The notes: generated by a model not told the origin, from the letters alone. A DNA stretch of 53,213 nucleotides from JACPLA01 sp035291905 (GCA_035291905.1 DATDRF010000145.1:1-53213); one strand, 5' to 3'. Counted from the first letter of the stretch, positions 10,436 through 20,295 are shown. Numbers and translations are program-made.

Positions 10436-11479
10436 TCAATTCTCTCCACATACTTTTTGCAGTACCACTTGCAGCTCCGACTCCCCCGCGATAATCTCCG
10501 ATCGCACCTCGATCCCGACGATCGGGAGCCGTTCCAAGGAACCGACTCCATCCCCGAGTCTCACCATGTCCTTTTCGGTCGTAGCCAAGAATTCCGCCCC
10601 GCCGGCTTGAAACGATTCCCCGATTTTCCTCAAGTCGTCGGAGGTATACCAGTGGTGGTCTCTAAACCTGTGATGTGCAAGAACATTCGCGCCGAGCCCA
10701 TCGAGGGTGCTATCAAACGACGATGCATCTGCTATGCCGGAAAAGGCAACCACCTTCTTCCCGCGAAGCGCTTCCCTGTCAAATTCTTTGCGTGTTCCAA
10801 ACTCCCGAATTTTCTCCATGCTCGTGCGGAGACCGATGACCGGAAGATGAAAACGGGATTGAAGATCCGCTGAGGCCTTCCTGAATTCTTCCAGATCCGT
10901 GCACTTTGAAACTACAATGAGATGTGCCCTTTTCAACGCTCGCAAAGGCTCCCTGCGATATCCGGCAGGAAGCAAAGCCGCCGGCATTGTCAGCTCCTCA
11001 GCCGTCATGAGGACGATGTCGCAATCCCGAAACAGCGAACGGTGTTGAAAGCCGTCGTCGAGCACGATAACATCGGGAGAAAAAAGTTCCACCGCCTTTC
11101 GGGCCCCGCGGACTCTTTTCTCGTCCACGACGACCGGGACACCGTTTAGTTTTTCCGCGAAAAGAGCCGGTTCGTCTCCCGCCGTGATCGCTTCGGCACA
11201 TCTCTGAATTCCGTTGCTCACAACCTGAAAACCCTTGGAGCGTCTCCCGTATCCGCGGCTAAGAACGGCAGGCTTCCTTCCAAGTTTCTGCAGGAAAGAA
11301 ACCAGTTCCACGACGAACGGGGTTTTTCCGGTACCTCCCGCCGAGATGTTGCCGACCGAAATGACGGGGACCTGGCACTTCTCCACGCGGGCCAATCCTA
11401 TGTCAAAGACCAAATTCCTGAGTGCTACCGCGGCGCCATACAACCACGAGAAAGGCAAAAGCAATCGCGAGGGAGTCAA
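10436..11479 (-). CDS. lpxK: Tetraacyldisaccharide 4'-kinase
   Basis: LpxK phosphorylates the 4'-position of the lipid A disaccharide precursor at the inner membrane. The 347-residue protein has an N-terminal hydrophobic stretch (LLLPFSWLYGAAVALRN), the Walker A loop GNISAGGTGKTPFV near residues 42-55, and the typical LSRGYGR and DDGFQHRSLFRD motifs. The start is TTG at 11479, which overlaps the lpxB stop as TTGA, so translation is probably coupled to lpxB. It is the last gene of a tight run that begins with the GH2-fold gene at 20105. Confidence 0.94.
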   Translation of the reverse strand: MTPSRLLLPFSWLYGAAVALRNLVFDIGLARVEKCQVPVISVGNISAGGTGKTPFVVELVSFLQKLGRKPAVLSRGYGRRSKGFQVVSNGIQRCAEAITAGDEPALFAEKLNGVPVVVDEKRVRGARKAVELFSPDVIVLDDGFQHRSLFRDCDIVLMTAEELTMPAALLPAGYRREPLRALKRAHLIVVSKCTDLEEFRKASADLQSRFHLPVIGLRTSMEKIREFGTRKEFDREALRGKKVVAFSGIADASSFDSTLDGLGANVLAHHRFRDHHWYTSDDLRKIGESFQAGGAEFLATTEKDMVRLGDGVGSLERLPIVGIEVRSEIIAGESELQVVLQKVCGEN

Positions 11480-12603
11480 GGTCTCGCCATTTGAAGTATG
11501 TGCTGTGCGACTCTCTTCGAGGCACCGACCGAGCCGAGTTGTTTCTTCAGCAGCGAGAGCTCCGCTCGCATCGTCTTGAGCAGACCTTCATCGCGCAGAG
11601 TTTTCAACGCTTCCTTCACGAGGGTGCCGACGGAAACACGGTGCTGAATAAATTCCGGGGCTATCGTTTTGCCGGCAATAATATTCACCAGCCCGATGTT
11701 CCGCACTCGTATGAGCAGCCGCCCTATGAGGTATGTGAGCCACGACGTTTTGTAGAGAACGAACATGGGAGTCCCGAAACAAGCCGTTTCAAGAGTTGCA
11801 GTCCCGGACGTCACAAATGCGAAATGCGACTGGCTCATCACATCATATGTTGCCCCCTTCACCAGGTGGACGCCTTCAAGGTTGTACCGCATTCGAAAGA
11901 ACGACTCCTCAAGTGTGGGAGCGACGGCAACAGCTATTTCCATCTCCTCTTCGGCGGCAATCATTCGGGCGGCCCGCAGCATAACGGGAAAAATCATTTC
12001 AATCTCCTGGCGGCGGCTCCCCGGAATCAGTCCCAGAATTTTCCTGGAAGGGTCAATGCCGTACCGCTTGCAGAAATTCTTTCTCGTCAGTCCAACATCC
12101 AGAACTTCGAGCAACGGATGGCCCACGAACTCGACAGGAATGTTCTCCTGTCTGTAGAAATCCACTTCGAACGGAAATACCACGAGCATCGAGTCCACGA
12201 TCCCGCGCATCTTCTTCACCCTTGACCGATGCCACGCCCAAACCTGGGGACTGACGTAATAGACGATCTTCGGTCCGTACTTTCTCACTCTTTTTGCAAA
12301 CCGCAGGTTGAAGCCCGGATAGTCGATCAAGAGGAGGACATCGGGCTTCTTGAATTTCACGATCTGTTCAAGCGTGTGCTCCATGACTTTGATGAAGGGG
12401 AGATGCTTGATCACTTCCAGAAATCCCATGAACCCGAGCTCACGGATGTGATAAACAAGGTTCATCCCCTCCCGCTTCATCTTGTCGCCGCCTACACCGA
12501 ACACATCAAGCTTTGGATTCTTTTTCAAGAGCTCGCGCACCACACCCGCCCCGTGCAGGTCCCCCGACGCTTCTCCCGCTATGATCATGACCTTTTGAAT
12601 CAT
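11476..12603 (-). CDS. lpxB: Lipid-A-disaccharide synthase
   Basis: LpxB condenses UDP-2,3-diacylglucosamine with lipid X to form the lipid A disaccharide. The 375-residue protein starts MIQKVMIIAGEASGDLHGAG, the signature LpxB N-terminus, and continues with GVGGDKMKREGM, DVLLLIDYPGFNLR, SPQVWAWHRSR and LIPGSRRQEIE. An open frame extends upstream to 12726 but only as an overlap with the upstream gene; the ATG at 12603 fits the family start and overlaps the preceding stop by one base (TGATG). With lpxK directly after it, two consecutive lipid A steps are co-transcribed, which shows an LPS- or lipid-A-bearing outer membrane. Confidence 0.95.
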   Translation of the reverse strand: MIQKVMIIAGEASGDLHGAGVVRELLKKNPKLDVFGVGGDKMKREGMNLVYHIRELGFMGFLEVIKHLPFIKVMEHTLEQIVKFKKPDVLLLIDYPGFNLRFAKRVRKYGPKIVYYVSPQVWAWHRSRVKKMRGIVDSMLVVFPFEVDFYRQENIPVEFVGHPLLEVLDVGLTRKNFCKRYGIDPSRKILGLIPGSRRQEIEMIFPVMLRAARMIAAEEEMEIAVAVAPTLEESFFRMRYNLEGVHLVKGATYDVMSQSHFAFVTSGTATLETACFGTPMFVLYKTSWLTYLIGRLLIRVRNIGLVNIIAGKTIAPEFIQHRVSVGTLVKEALKTLRDEGLLKTMRAELSLLKKQLGSVGASKRVAQHILQMARP

Positions 12604-13187
12604 CACCACACCCAACGGACGATGATCAGGAGCGTCACAAGCGCCATTGCCTGAAAGGTTCTTCTTTCGGACTTGATCGCTCCCTTCCAGTCGACGGACT
12701 GGCCTGCTGCCTTTTCCGATCTCCACGGCGTGAATCGGGGAAAGAACCTTGGAATGTTCCTGCGGTACTCCGCGTAAGAATCTCCAAACTCTTTTTCCAG
12801 GAATTCCTCTTCCAGCGACACAATCATGCTGTATTGAAAAACAAAATATGCAGCAGCAATAATGACGAGCCAGGGACTTAAGGCCCCCGCCATGATTCCC
12901 ACACCCACGTACAAGAGGATGTTACCCACATACAACGGGTTCCGCACGTATGAGAAGGGCCCCGCCACCACAAGTGAAGGCGCCCCAACGGCTCCGGTCA
13001 CCCTCGTCAGCGGACCTGCATATGCCACGCCCCAGAAACGCGTGAACTCGCCGATCGCCATGACGAGAACCCCGATGAAGAACGCCGGAAGAACCGGCTG
13101 CGCAAAAACCACCATCACGAGAAGAAACGGAATCGGTGTATAACCGCGATAATGAAAGAGTTTTTGTCGGAAATCAGTCATAGTCAT
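12603..13187 (-). CDS. Isoprenylcysteine carboxyl methyltransferase-like membrane protein
   Basis: A 194-residue protein with about five hydrophobic spans and the ICMT/PEMT-type SAM-binding C-terminal signature: GPFSYVRNPLYVGN followed by EEEFLEKEFGDSYAEYRRNI and a PRFFP end. Bacterial members methylate small molecules or lipids; true prenyl-cysteine substrates are not expected, and the substrate here is unknown. It overlaps the upstream HAD gene by 4 nt (ATGA) and lpxB by 1 nt, so it sits inside the smc-lpx operon. The context suggests an envelope lipid substrate, but that is inference. A C-terminal hydrophobic tail (residues 180-194) is beyond the conserved core. Confidence 0.82.
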   Translation of the reverse strand: MTMTDFRQKLFHYRGYTPIPFLLVMVVFAQPVLPAFFIGVLVMAIGEFTRFWGVAYAGPLTRVTGAVGAPSLVVAGPFSYVRNPLYVGNILLYVGVGIMAGALSPWLVIIAAAYFVFQYSMIVSLEEEFLEKEFGDSYAEYRRNIPRFFPRFTPWRSEKAAGQSVDWKGAIKSERRTFQAMALVTLLIIVRWVW

Positions 13188-13900
13188 TCCGCGATGAATA
13201 CGTCTCTGCGGGCCATCACCGCTTCGCGGCGCCGCCTGATCTTCCCCTGCGACATGATCTGGTCAAGCCGTTCCCTTACATCTCCCAGATGCCGGAATTC
13301 GTAATATGAGACGTTCTGCTCCTGACAGTACTTGATCAAATCACGCTTTGCGAACACGATGTCGGCATAGCGGACCGGGCAGCGATCGGAGATCCCGTCT
13401 CCCACATACACCACAACATCGTCGTCCCCGGAACTCGTGACCATGTGATTCCGTTTGCAGTTCCCGCACAGATAGCAGTGTTCGTCCCGATACGGAAACG
13501 AAGGAACAAGTACGGTGCCGCTCCCCGTTCCGACAAACGACCCATGATTGGCCAGCCAGGGGAGGTCTCCGAGCCCGGCATCGTTCAGGATCACACTCAC
13601 GTAGAGATCCAAACCGTCGCTCAGAACCGTGAGGGGAATTCCCCTTGTCCGGCAGAACTCAACAAACTCCTTTGCGTAGGGATCAAGAGGAAACTGAGAT
13701 GCGAACTTCCGCACCGTTTCGGGGCTTATTGTCCCGAGGGATTCACATTCGCGGCTGAGACATTCTCTTGCATTGATGCGACCTGCACGGTACTCTTCGA
13801 CGATCTTCTCCGAAGCCCCGCCGGAATAGGTATGAAACAGACGGTTGCCGACATCCTCAACCGTCATCGTACCGTCAAAATCACAAAACACCCGCACCAT
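13184..13900 (-). CDS. HAD-family phosphatase, MtnX/SerB-like, with cysteine cluster
   Basis: A 238-residue HAD phosphatase. Motif I is FCDFDGTMT (Asp7, Asp9), motif II is LSDG, and motif IV is VGDGISDRCP around residues 167-175. The insert HCYLCGNCKR near 131-140 gives three closely spaced cysteines, a probable metal site seen in MtnX-like phosphatases. MtnX acts in methionine salvage, but no other salvage genes lie nearby, so the substrate is open. It follows smc by 17 nt and overlaps the methyltransferase-like gene by 4 nt. The C-terminal tail is arginine-rich. Confidence 0.83.
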   Translation of the reverse strand: MVRVFCDFDGTMTVEDVGNRLFHTYSGGASEKIVEEYRAGRINARECLSRECESLGTISPETVRKFASQFPLDPYAKEFVEFCRTRGIPLTVLSDGLDLYVSVILNDAGLGDLPWLANHGSFVGTGSGTVLVPSFPYRDEHCYLCGNCKRNHMVTSSGDDDVVVYVGDGISDRCPVRYADIVFAKRDLIKYCQEQNVSYYEFRHLGDVRERLDQIMSQGKIRRRREAVMARRDVFIAE

Positions 13901-13917
13901 GTTCGAACTCGCCGCAC

Positions 13918-16900
13918 TTATGGCTGCACCGTTACCTTCGCGACAGGCTTGTCGAAGCGAACTGAAACCAGCTTGGAAACGCCCTCTTCCTCCATCGTCA
14001 CGCCGTAGAGGGCATTCGCCGCTTCCATGGTCCTCTTGTTGTGCGTTACGACGATGAACTGGGTATTGTCGGAAAAGCGGCGCAGAATTCTCGTAAACCG
14101 GTCGATGTTGCTGTCATCGAGCGGTGCATCCACTTCGTCGAGGATACAGAAGGGGCTCGGCTTGACCAGATAGATGGCAAACAAGAGCGCAATGGCGGTG
14201 AGCGTCTTTTCGCCCCCGGACAGCAAATCGATCGAGGTCGGCCGCTTTCCGCGGGGCTTCGCCGTAATCTCGATCCTCGCCTCAAGCGGATCCACGCCTT
14301 CTTCCAGCGAGAGATCGCACTCGTCTCCCTCGTCGAAGAGGCCTTTGAAGGTCGTAATGAAGTTCTCGCGTATCTTCTCGAATGTCTGCAGGAATTTCTG
14401 CTGGGCCGTCGTATTGATCTCCTCAATGGTCTCCAGCAGCGTTCGCTCGGATTCCTCGAGGTCGTCCTTCTGCGTGTTCACGAAATCAAGCCGTTCTTTT
14501 TCGCTCTTGTATTCGTCAAACGCCTCGAAGTTGACTGCACCAAGAGCATGGAGCTTCTCTTTGATGGTTCGGGCTTCTTCACGCGCCGCGGTAAAATCAA
14601 ACTGTTCGTTGTCCTCAAACGGCTCCACCACCAGATCGAATTCAAACTCTTCCTTTGCACGGAACTTGAGATTCTCCCCCTTCATCGTGAGTTCCTGGAT
14701 CTTGAATTCCAGGTCATGGGCGGCCTTGAGGGAGCCTTCGTGTTTCAACCGCTCCTCTTTCAACTTCGATTCGATCTCATAGACCTGCCCGCGCTTTTCT
14801 CCAAGCTCCTTGTCGGCCTCTTTCTTCTGCTCTTTAAGGTGTGTGTTCTGAACCTTCGCATCAGCGAGGGACTTCTCGTTTTCGGTGATCTGATCGGCCA
14901 GCAGGCGGATCTCCTCCCGCGCCGATTCGATATCCATCGTTCGCTGGTCGAAGCCGGCAACGACGGACTGAATGGTTGATACGGCGTGGTGAATATCCTG
15001 CTCGACGCTCCGCAGCTCAGACTTCAACGAGAGGACATGGACATTCGCCTCATGAGCGGCCTTCGCATACTCCGCCAGGAGCGCCTCCATGGTCTCCAAT
15101 TCGCTCGACGTCACTCCGGAAATGCGTTCAGCTTCAGACCGTTCGGTCTCCAGAACCGCAAGTTCAGCCCCCTCGTGCTCAAGCTCCCTCTTGAGCCCTT
15201 CCATCTCCTTCTGGAGCCGAGCTACTTCGGTAATTCCCCGTTCGATCGTCTCGCTCGCACGCTTCTTTTCAAACTCCAGCTGGGCGATTCTCACTTCCAC
15301 CGTCGTCGTTTGATGCTCAATTTCTCTTGCATCTGCGGCAAGCTTTTTCACGTCGAGGTTCTCCATCTCGGAGACCTTTTCCTTCGTGATGCTCTGGAGG
15401 TTCGCCCGTTCCTCCACCAGCTTCCCGATCTCTTTCTTCAGCTCATCGATCTGGTTACGCCGACCGATATGCGCGCCCTCATCTTGTCGCACACTTCCGC
15501 CGCGGACAATTCCTCTTCCGGAGAGAATCTCCCCTTCGAGCGTCACGCAGCGAACATCCGCGTCCCGGGCAACCACCTGCCGTGCGGCTGCGATGTCTTC
15601 CACCACCAGCACTTTGTCAAGGAGGAAAGCAAAAAGCTGCTTGAAAGCAGAATCAGCCTGAACAAGGTCGGAAGCCCAGCCAATCACTCCCGTTCCCGAA
15701 AGAGATGGGCGCGAACGATCGGGAGACGGGACGCGGTTCAGGCAAATGAACGTTGCCTTGCCCTTGAGCCGGCTCTTGAGAGACTCGATGGCCTTGTATG
15801 CAGTTTCGGCGTCTTCAACAACGACATATCCCGACATCTCGCCGAGGGCCGACTCCAGAGCGATGCGGAACCGGGAATCGACGGTGAAGGCCTCGCCGAC
15901 TGTCGTCTTGATCTGTGCACGCCACTCATCGTCGGTAATGAGATACCGCGCCCCTTCCGAGACACCATCGTGACTCTCAACGAGGCCCTTCAGAAAATCA
16001 AGCCGGGCATTTTTCCTTTCGATGCGGCTTCGCAGCTCGAAATCATTCTCTTTCAGTTTCTCCAGCTCTGCCTGCAGCTTGCGCCTGGTGGCCTCCATGT
16101 CGTGGACGCGGACTTCCGCTTCGGCAAATTTGCGCCGCAGGTCCCTGTCCTCCGCCGTCAACCTGGTGACAAGCCCGGTATTCTTCTCGACTTCCTGCCG
16201 CAAGAGGGCGTTTTCTTCCGCAATGAACTCCACCCGTCCGCGGAGGTTCTCCATTTTCGCTTTGGCCGCGTTCTCCTTTTGCCGAAGCTCGGAGATCTGA
16301 TGCAAAAGACTCATCACGCGGTCCTGGTTGGCCTTCAACTCGCTCTTCTTCGCGTTCACCTGCTGCTCGAACGCATCCAGATCGGATTTCTTCTTGTTGT
16401 ATGCCTGTTCTGCCTCTTCTGCCTTGGCCCTTACTCCTTCGAGGGACGATTGCAGTTCGGCCAGACGCTTTTGCAGGTTCTCTTTCTGGCGGCTCAACTC
16501 GATCTTTTCTTTTTCAAACCGGTCGATGTTCGCGGACAATGAGCGACGGCGTTCGCGGGCAGTCGCAACGGATTGCTCAAACTGGTGAACGATATCCTGC
16601 TGGCGGGAGAGCGCCGCTTGAGCCTCCGCACTCCTTGCCTCCAGCTCTGACATCTCGGTTCTGAGGACATCAAGCAATGCCTCTTCCTGCTTCAACTCGA
16701 CATCAATCTTGTCCTTTTCGTCAACGGTAACGGCCAGCTGTTCCTGCAACGGCGTGATTTTGGACGCAATGCTTGCATATTCACGTTTGAGCAGGGCAAG
16801 CTCGAGCTCGTGGAGCTGCTTCGCGTAACGGTTATAGCGCTCGGCCTTCTGTGCCTGGCGTTCGAGAGAGTTCACGGCCTTCTGTACTTCCCGCACGATA

Positions 16901-17478
16901 TCACCGACGCGGGTAAGATCGACCTGGACGCTTTCGAGCCGGCGATACGCCTCCTTGCGCCTGTGTTTGTACTTTGTCACTCCCGCCGCCTCTTCAAAGA
17001 GGCGCCTTCTCTCATCCGCCTTGTCGCTCAGAATGGTCTCGACCATCTTTAACTCGATAACCGAGTAGGCATCGGAGCCCATTCCGGTGTCCATGAACAG
17101 ATCGCGGATATCCTTAAGCCTGCAGAGGCCTTTGTTCAGGTAATACTCGCTTTCACCCGAGCGATACACGCGACGGGTGATGGTCACTTCGGCGAACTCG
17201 GTCGGGAGGATTCCCCTGGTGTTTTCAATGGTCAGTGAAACTTCCGCCATACTGACCGGCTTGCGGGATTTCGTCCCGTTGAAAATCACATCCTCCATCT
17301 TGTCGCTGCGAAGCGTGGTAGGGCGCTGTTCCCCCAATGCCCACCGAATGGCATCGACGACATTCGTCTTTCCGCAGCCATTAGGCCCGACGATCGACGT
17401 AATGCCTGCGTCGAAGGCCAGATTCACCTTCTGTGCGAATGACTTGAATCCAAGTATTTCGATCTTGGACAGGTACAT
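13918..17478 (-). CDS. smc: Chromosome segregation protein SMC
   Basis: The SMC ATPase of bacterial condensin, which loops and segregates DNA. The 1186-residue protein has Walker A (GPNGCGKTNVVDAIRWALGE, residues about 32-51), two long heptad-rich coiled-coil arms, a glycine-containing hinge around 510-640, the ABC signature LLSGGEKTLTAIALLF and Walker B ILDEVDAPLDDSN near the C-terminus, and the D-loop and H-loop (VVTHNKRTME). Length is typical. Its ATG overlaps the stop of the upstream GH2-fold gene by one base (TAATG). No scpA or scpB is adjacent; they are presumably elsewhere. Confidence 0.97.
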   Translation of the reverse strand: MYLSKIEILGFKSFAQKVNLAFDAGITSIVGPNGCGKTNVVDAIRWALGEQRPTTLRSDKMEDVIFNGTKSRKPVSMAEVSLTIENTRGILPTEFAEVTITRRVYRSGESEYYLNKGLCRLKDIRDLFMDTGMGSDAYSVIELKMVETILSDKADERRRLFEEAAGVTKYKHRRKEAYRRLESVQVDLTRVGDIVREVQKAVNSLERQAQKAERYNRYAKQLHELELALLKREYASIASKITPLQEQLAVTVDEKDKIDVELKQEEALLDVLRTEMSELEARSAEAQAALSRQQDIVHQFEQSVATARERRRSLSANIDRFEKEKIELSRQKENLQKRLAELQSSLEGVRAKAEEAEQAYNKKKSDLDAFEQQVNAKKSELKANQDRVMSLLHQISELRQKENAAKAKMENLRGRVEFIAEENALLRQEVEKNTGLVTRLTAEDRDLRRKFAEAEVRVHDMEATRRKLQAELEKLKENDFELRSRIERKNARLDFLKGLVESHDGVSEGARYLITDDEWRAQIKTTVGEAFTVDSRFRIALESALGEMSGYVVVEDAETAYKAIESLKSRLKGKATFICLNRVPSPDRSRPSLSGTGVIGWASDLVQADSAFKQLFAFLLDKVLVVEDIAAARQVVARDADVRCVTLEGEILSGRGIVRGGSVRQDEGAHIGRRNQIDELKKEIGKLVEERANLQSITKEKVSEMENLDVKKLAADAREIEHQTTTVEVRIAQLEFEKKRASETIERGITEVARLQKEMEGLKRELEHEGAELAVLETERSEAERISGVTSSELETMEALLAEYAKAAHEANVHVLSLKSELRSVEQDIHHAVSTIQSVVAGFDQRTMDIESAREEIRLLADQITENEKSLADAKVQNTHLKEQKKEADKELGEKRGQVYEIESKLKEERLKHEGSLKAAHDLEFKIQELTMKGENLKFRAKEEFEFDLVVEPFEDNEQFDFTAAREEARTIKEKLHALGAVNFEAFDEYKSEKERLDFVNTQKDDLEESERTLLETIEEINTTAQQKFLQTFEKIRENFITTFKGLFDEGDECDLSLEEGVDPLEARIEITAKPRGKRPTSIDLLSGGEKTLTAIALLFAIYLVKPSPFCILDEVDAPLDDSNIDRFTRILRRFSDNTQFIVVTHNKRTMEAANALYGVTMEEEGVSKLVSVRFDKPVAKVTVQP

Positions 17479-20105
17479 TAGGAAGCGCCGCTCATGATGT
17501 GATAGAGGAACTGCACGTATGCGATCAGTGAATACTCAGAATCATAATACGTCATCGTGCCAACGACGATACCGGCAAGCATCAGCCCCCCGACGATATA
17601 CGTTTTCAGGGCACTCTGGTCGAGGATAACCGAAACACCCTTGAGGATGCGGACCGACACCCATACAACGATGGTCAGCAGCACCGCAAACGAGGGGATC
17701 ACATAGAATGGAGTCTGGAGGATCTTGAAGAGGCTCATTCCGATGGGACTCAGGAGAATGAAAGGCGCCGAGGCCCACACCACAGCGGTGAACCCATGCA
17801 TGAATCGAATCTTGGATCTGAAGAACAGCGAGATCACCCTGACAAATACTGCAAGAAGGAACGACACGAGAAAGAACACCCCCGCGAAGGCGGCAATCCC
17901 TTCGATCGGATTCCACGCCGCACGAATGAGGTATTCCTTCACAAGGTCGGAAACAACAAGCTGCGTCACCACGACGTCGGCAATCGTGTCCGTTCGATAG
18001 TGATACAGAATGCCTGAGAGAACAACAGCAAGCGTCAGGGAGATCAGCACGCCGAGGAGGAGTGTATGAAAGACCGAGACGGTCCGCACATCGCGAAGGT
18101 CCGCAAAGAAATTGTACGATCGCAGGAACGAACGCTTCAACGACTCATTGAACCGCCTGTTGTAGTGATACTGGTATGCAATGACGAAGATGATGAGGAA
18201 TCCCGCGACGATGTGAACGACAGGAAACGACGATCGATGTTTGCCGATGGGGAGCGCCGCGACCTTTTGTCCCGCAAAAATAGTTTTCACGACATCATAG
18301 GCGATGCGTCTCTTTCGGTGTGTGTCCAATAATCCCACCGGCATGATATACTGATCAGCCATGAGCGCCGTAAGGATCGGGCGATCTCCGCGCCAGTCGG
18401 CGAACGTGTACACAAAGCCGCCCGCGACACCCGATTCTTTGATCGCAGCGTGGTATTGGAGGAAGAATCGCGCATGAGCCTCTTCCGACATCGGGTCGCT
18501 GTATCCGTTTCGGTTTCCCGATTCAACCATCTTTCCATACCGCAGAACGATGACAGGTTGTGAAGGATGCGCATTCTGCCACGAACGAAGAGACTCTTTG
18601 AACTCCTTCAAGTCGTTCGTCGGAATGTTGACCGCGGCCAGATCGGCTACGTCGGCGCATTGATCATCCTCAAGGAGTCGTGCGCCGAAGTAGACCTGAC
18701 GGGCGTCGAGCCCTTTGATGGAAGAAGTGATGCGCTGTGCGTATTCCCGCGCCCTCGGATCCGAAGAGTCAAAGTCGTCTCCAATCCCCCAACCCAGAAC
18801 ACTTGGATTGTTCCTGTCGCGCAGTACCATCTCGCGGGCGGTCTGCTCGGCGAGGACCTGGATTGCCTCGCTTCCCAACAGCTCGCCCGGAACATTCCAC
18901 ACGGGGATCTCTTCCAGGGCCAGAATGCCGTACCTGTTGCAGAGATTGATCATGTAGGGATGCGGCGGGTGAAATGCGAAGCGGATCGCGTTTGCACCCA
19001 TGAGCTTGATCTCAGCAACGTCCTTTTCCATCTCCTCATACGTCATGGACGCGCCGTGGACGGGCGAGTCCTCGACCCATATAACGCCCTTGAGCTCCGT
19101 CTTCTTCCCGTTGAGCATCAGTTCTCCGCCGTTGCGCGTGACTGATGCAAATCCGAAATCGACGTCGTACTCGTCGAGCGTCGCTCTTTTCTTGTTGTCC
19201 CCGTACGAAACAATTGCCCTGAGTCTGTAGAGCGAGGGAGCGTCAGGGCTCCAAAGTCGGACGTTTGCAACAGCAAACTCAAGCGTGACTTCGCTGTCCT
19301 TGCCATTTTCCGGCACAAAGATGTGAGGGCTCGTTTGGGTGGACGCGGTCCCCGAGAGAATATCCACCACCTCAAATGAAAGCTGATATGTCGGCTGAAC
19401 TTTTTGCTTGAGTGAATCGGGAGAGAGAAGCTGCGGATACTGGTCGTTGGAAATCGTCGCCCATACCCCGACGGTCCCCTTCGTGCGATCCTCACCGGTG
19501 GCCGGCTTCAGGCTGAGAGACTCGATCCACAACCTTGGGGTCGCCAGAATGTAGATGTCCCGCAAGATGCCGCCATAGTTCTTCCAGCCCCAAACTTGTT
19601 TTCTGAGGGGAAGAGTTTGTTTGGCGGAAGGGACATTCGAGACAACGATCTTGACTGCGTTTTCTTTGCCCGGCTGAACCACTCCCTCGGGAATGTTCAG
19701 AGTGAAAGATGTGTAGCTCCCAAAATGCCTGCCGACGAAAATATCGTTGACATAGGTTTCGGTCTCATACCCGGCGCCGAGCAGAACCATTTTGAAAGCG
19801 GAGGTGCTCACAAGCTCCTCGGAGACGGAGAAACTCCGCAGGAACGTTATCTTCCCTTCATTCTCAAACGATGCCGGAATCCTGACGTCGGCCCATAGCT
19901 CTTCGTCCATTGAATAAGACCATGTTCCTGCCAGGTCGATTTTCGTCCGGGTTGGCGTTTCGGGAAAATACCCGATATCGCTTCCGAGCAGGGTCGGGGA
20001 TCCGTTCTCGAGGATCTTGATTTCTTGACTGGAACACAGGACAGCGGTGAGGAGGGATAGAATTACGGAGCGACGTATGGCCTTGAAAAACGTGAAGATA
20101 TGCAA
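17478..20105 (-). CDS. GH2-fold protein lacking catalytic residues, fused to a C-terminal membrane domain
   Basis: An 875-residue protein with a signal sequence (about 1-27), a GH2 jelly-roll (about 55-200), an Ig-like region (about 200-325), a GH2 TIM barrel (about 330-620), then about six hydrophobic spans (starting near 638, 678, 747, 778, 808 and 842) resembling a YIP1-like domain. At the usual acid/base site the text reads RNNPSVLGWGIGDD, with Asp-Asp at 443-444 in place of Asn-Glu. At the nucleophile site it reads PVIVLRYG, with Arg522 in place of Glu. Both catalytic glutamates of beta-glucuronidase or beta-galactosidase are therefore absent, so hydrolase activity is unlikely; carbohydrate binding or a structural role is inferred. 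It is the first gene of the smc-lpx run. Confidence 0.8.
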   Translation of the reverse strand: MHIFTFFKAIRRSVILSLLTAVLCSSQEIKILENGSPTLLGSDIGYFPETPTRTKIDLAGTWSYSMDEELWADVRIPASFENEGKITFLRSFSVSEELVSTSAFKMVLLGAGYETETYVNDIFVGRHFGSYTSFTLNIPEGVVQPGKENAVKIVVSNVPSAKQTLPLRKQVWGWKNYGGILRDIYILATPRLWIESLSLKPATGEDRTKGTVGVWATISNDQYPQLLSPDSLKQKVQPTYQLSFEVVDILSGTASTQTSPHIFVPENGKDSEVTLEFAVANVRLWSPDAPSLYRLRAIVSYGDNKKRATLDEYDVDFGFASVTRNGGELMLNGKKTELKGVIWVEDSPVHGASMTYEEMEKDVAEIKLMGANAIRFAFHPPHPYMINLCNRYGILALEEIPVWNVPGELLGSEAIQVLAEQTAREMVLRDRNNPSVLGWGIGDDFDSSDPRAREYAQRITSSIKGLDARQVYFGARLLEDDQCADVADLAAVNIPTNDLKEFKESLRSWQNAHPSQPVIVLRYGKMVESGNRNGYSDPMSEEAHARFFLQYHAAIKESGVAGGFVYTFADWRGDRPILTALMADQYIMPVGLLDTHRKRRIAYDVVKTIFAGQKVAALPIGKHRSSFPVVHIVAGFLIIFVIAYQYHYNRRFNESLKRSFLRSYNFFADLRDVRTVSVFHTLLLGVLISLTLAVVLSGILYHYRTDTIADVVVTQLVVSDLVKEYLIRAAWNPIEGIAAFAGVFFLVSFLLAVFVRVISLFFRSKIRFMHGFTAVVWASAPFILLSPIGMSLFKILQTPFYVIPSFAVLLTIVVWVSVRILKGVSVILDQSALKTYIVGGLMLAGIVVGTMTYYDSEYSLIAYVQFLYHIMSGAS

Positions 20106-20295
20106 TTCTCGTGGGGAAAAAGTGAGAGTTCAGCCCGAATATCAGGTCGTCAGGGCCATTTTGATAATCTTTCGAATATAACAACAAAAGGGGCGGAAAG
20201 CAACGGAAATCTTAAGTGCGGAAATCCGTTAACCCATTAAATTATAAGGGGTTTATGGATTCTTTTAAAGTGGAGAGGGTTGGTTTGAGGTTTTC

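Noticed and set aside
12604..12726. Longer N-terminus for lpxB
   Set aside because: The extra 41 codons lie wholly within the methyltransferase-like gene and have no LpxB similarity; the ATG at 12603 begins the conserved part.
14986..16542. A 518-codon plus-strand open frame across smc
   Set aside because: Antisense to the coiled-coil arms of SMC; its leucine- and glutamine-rich product is a shadow of that composition.
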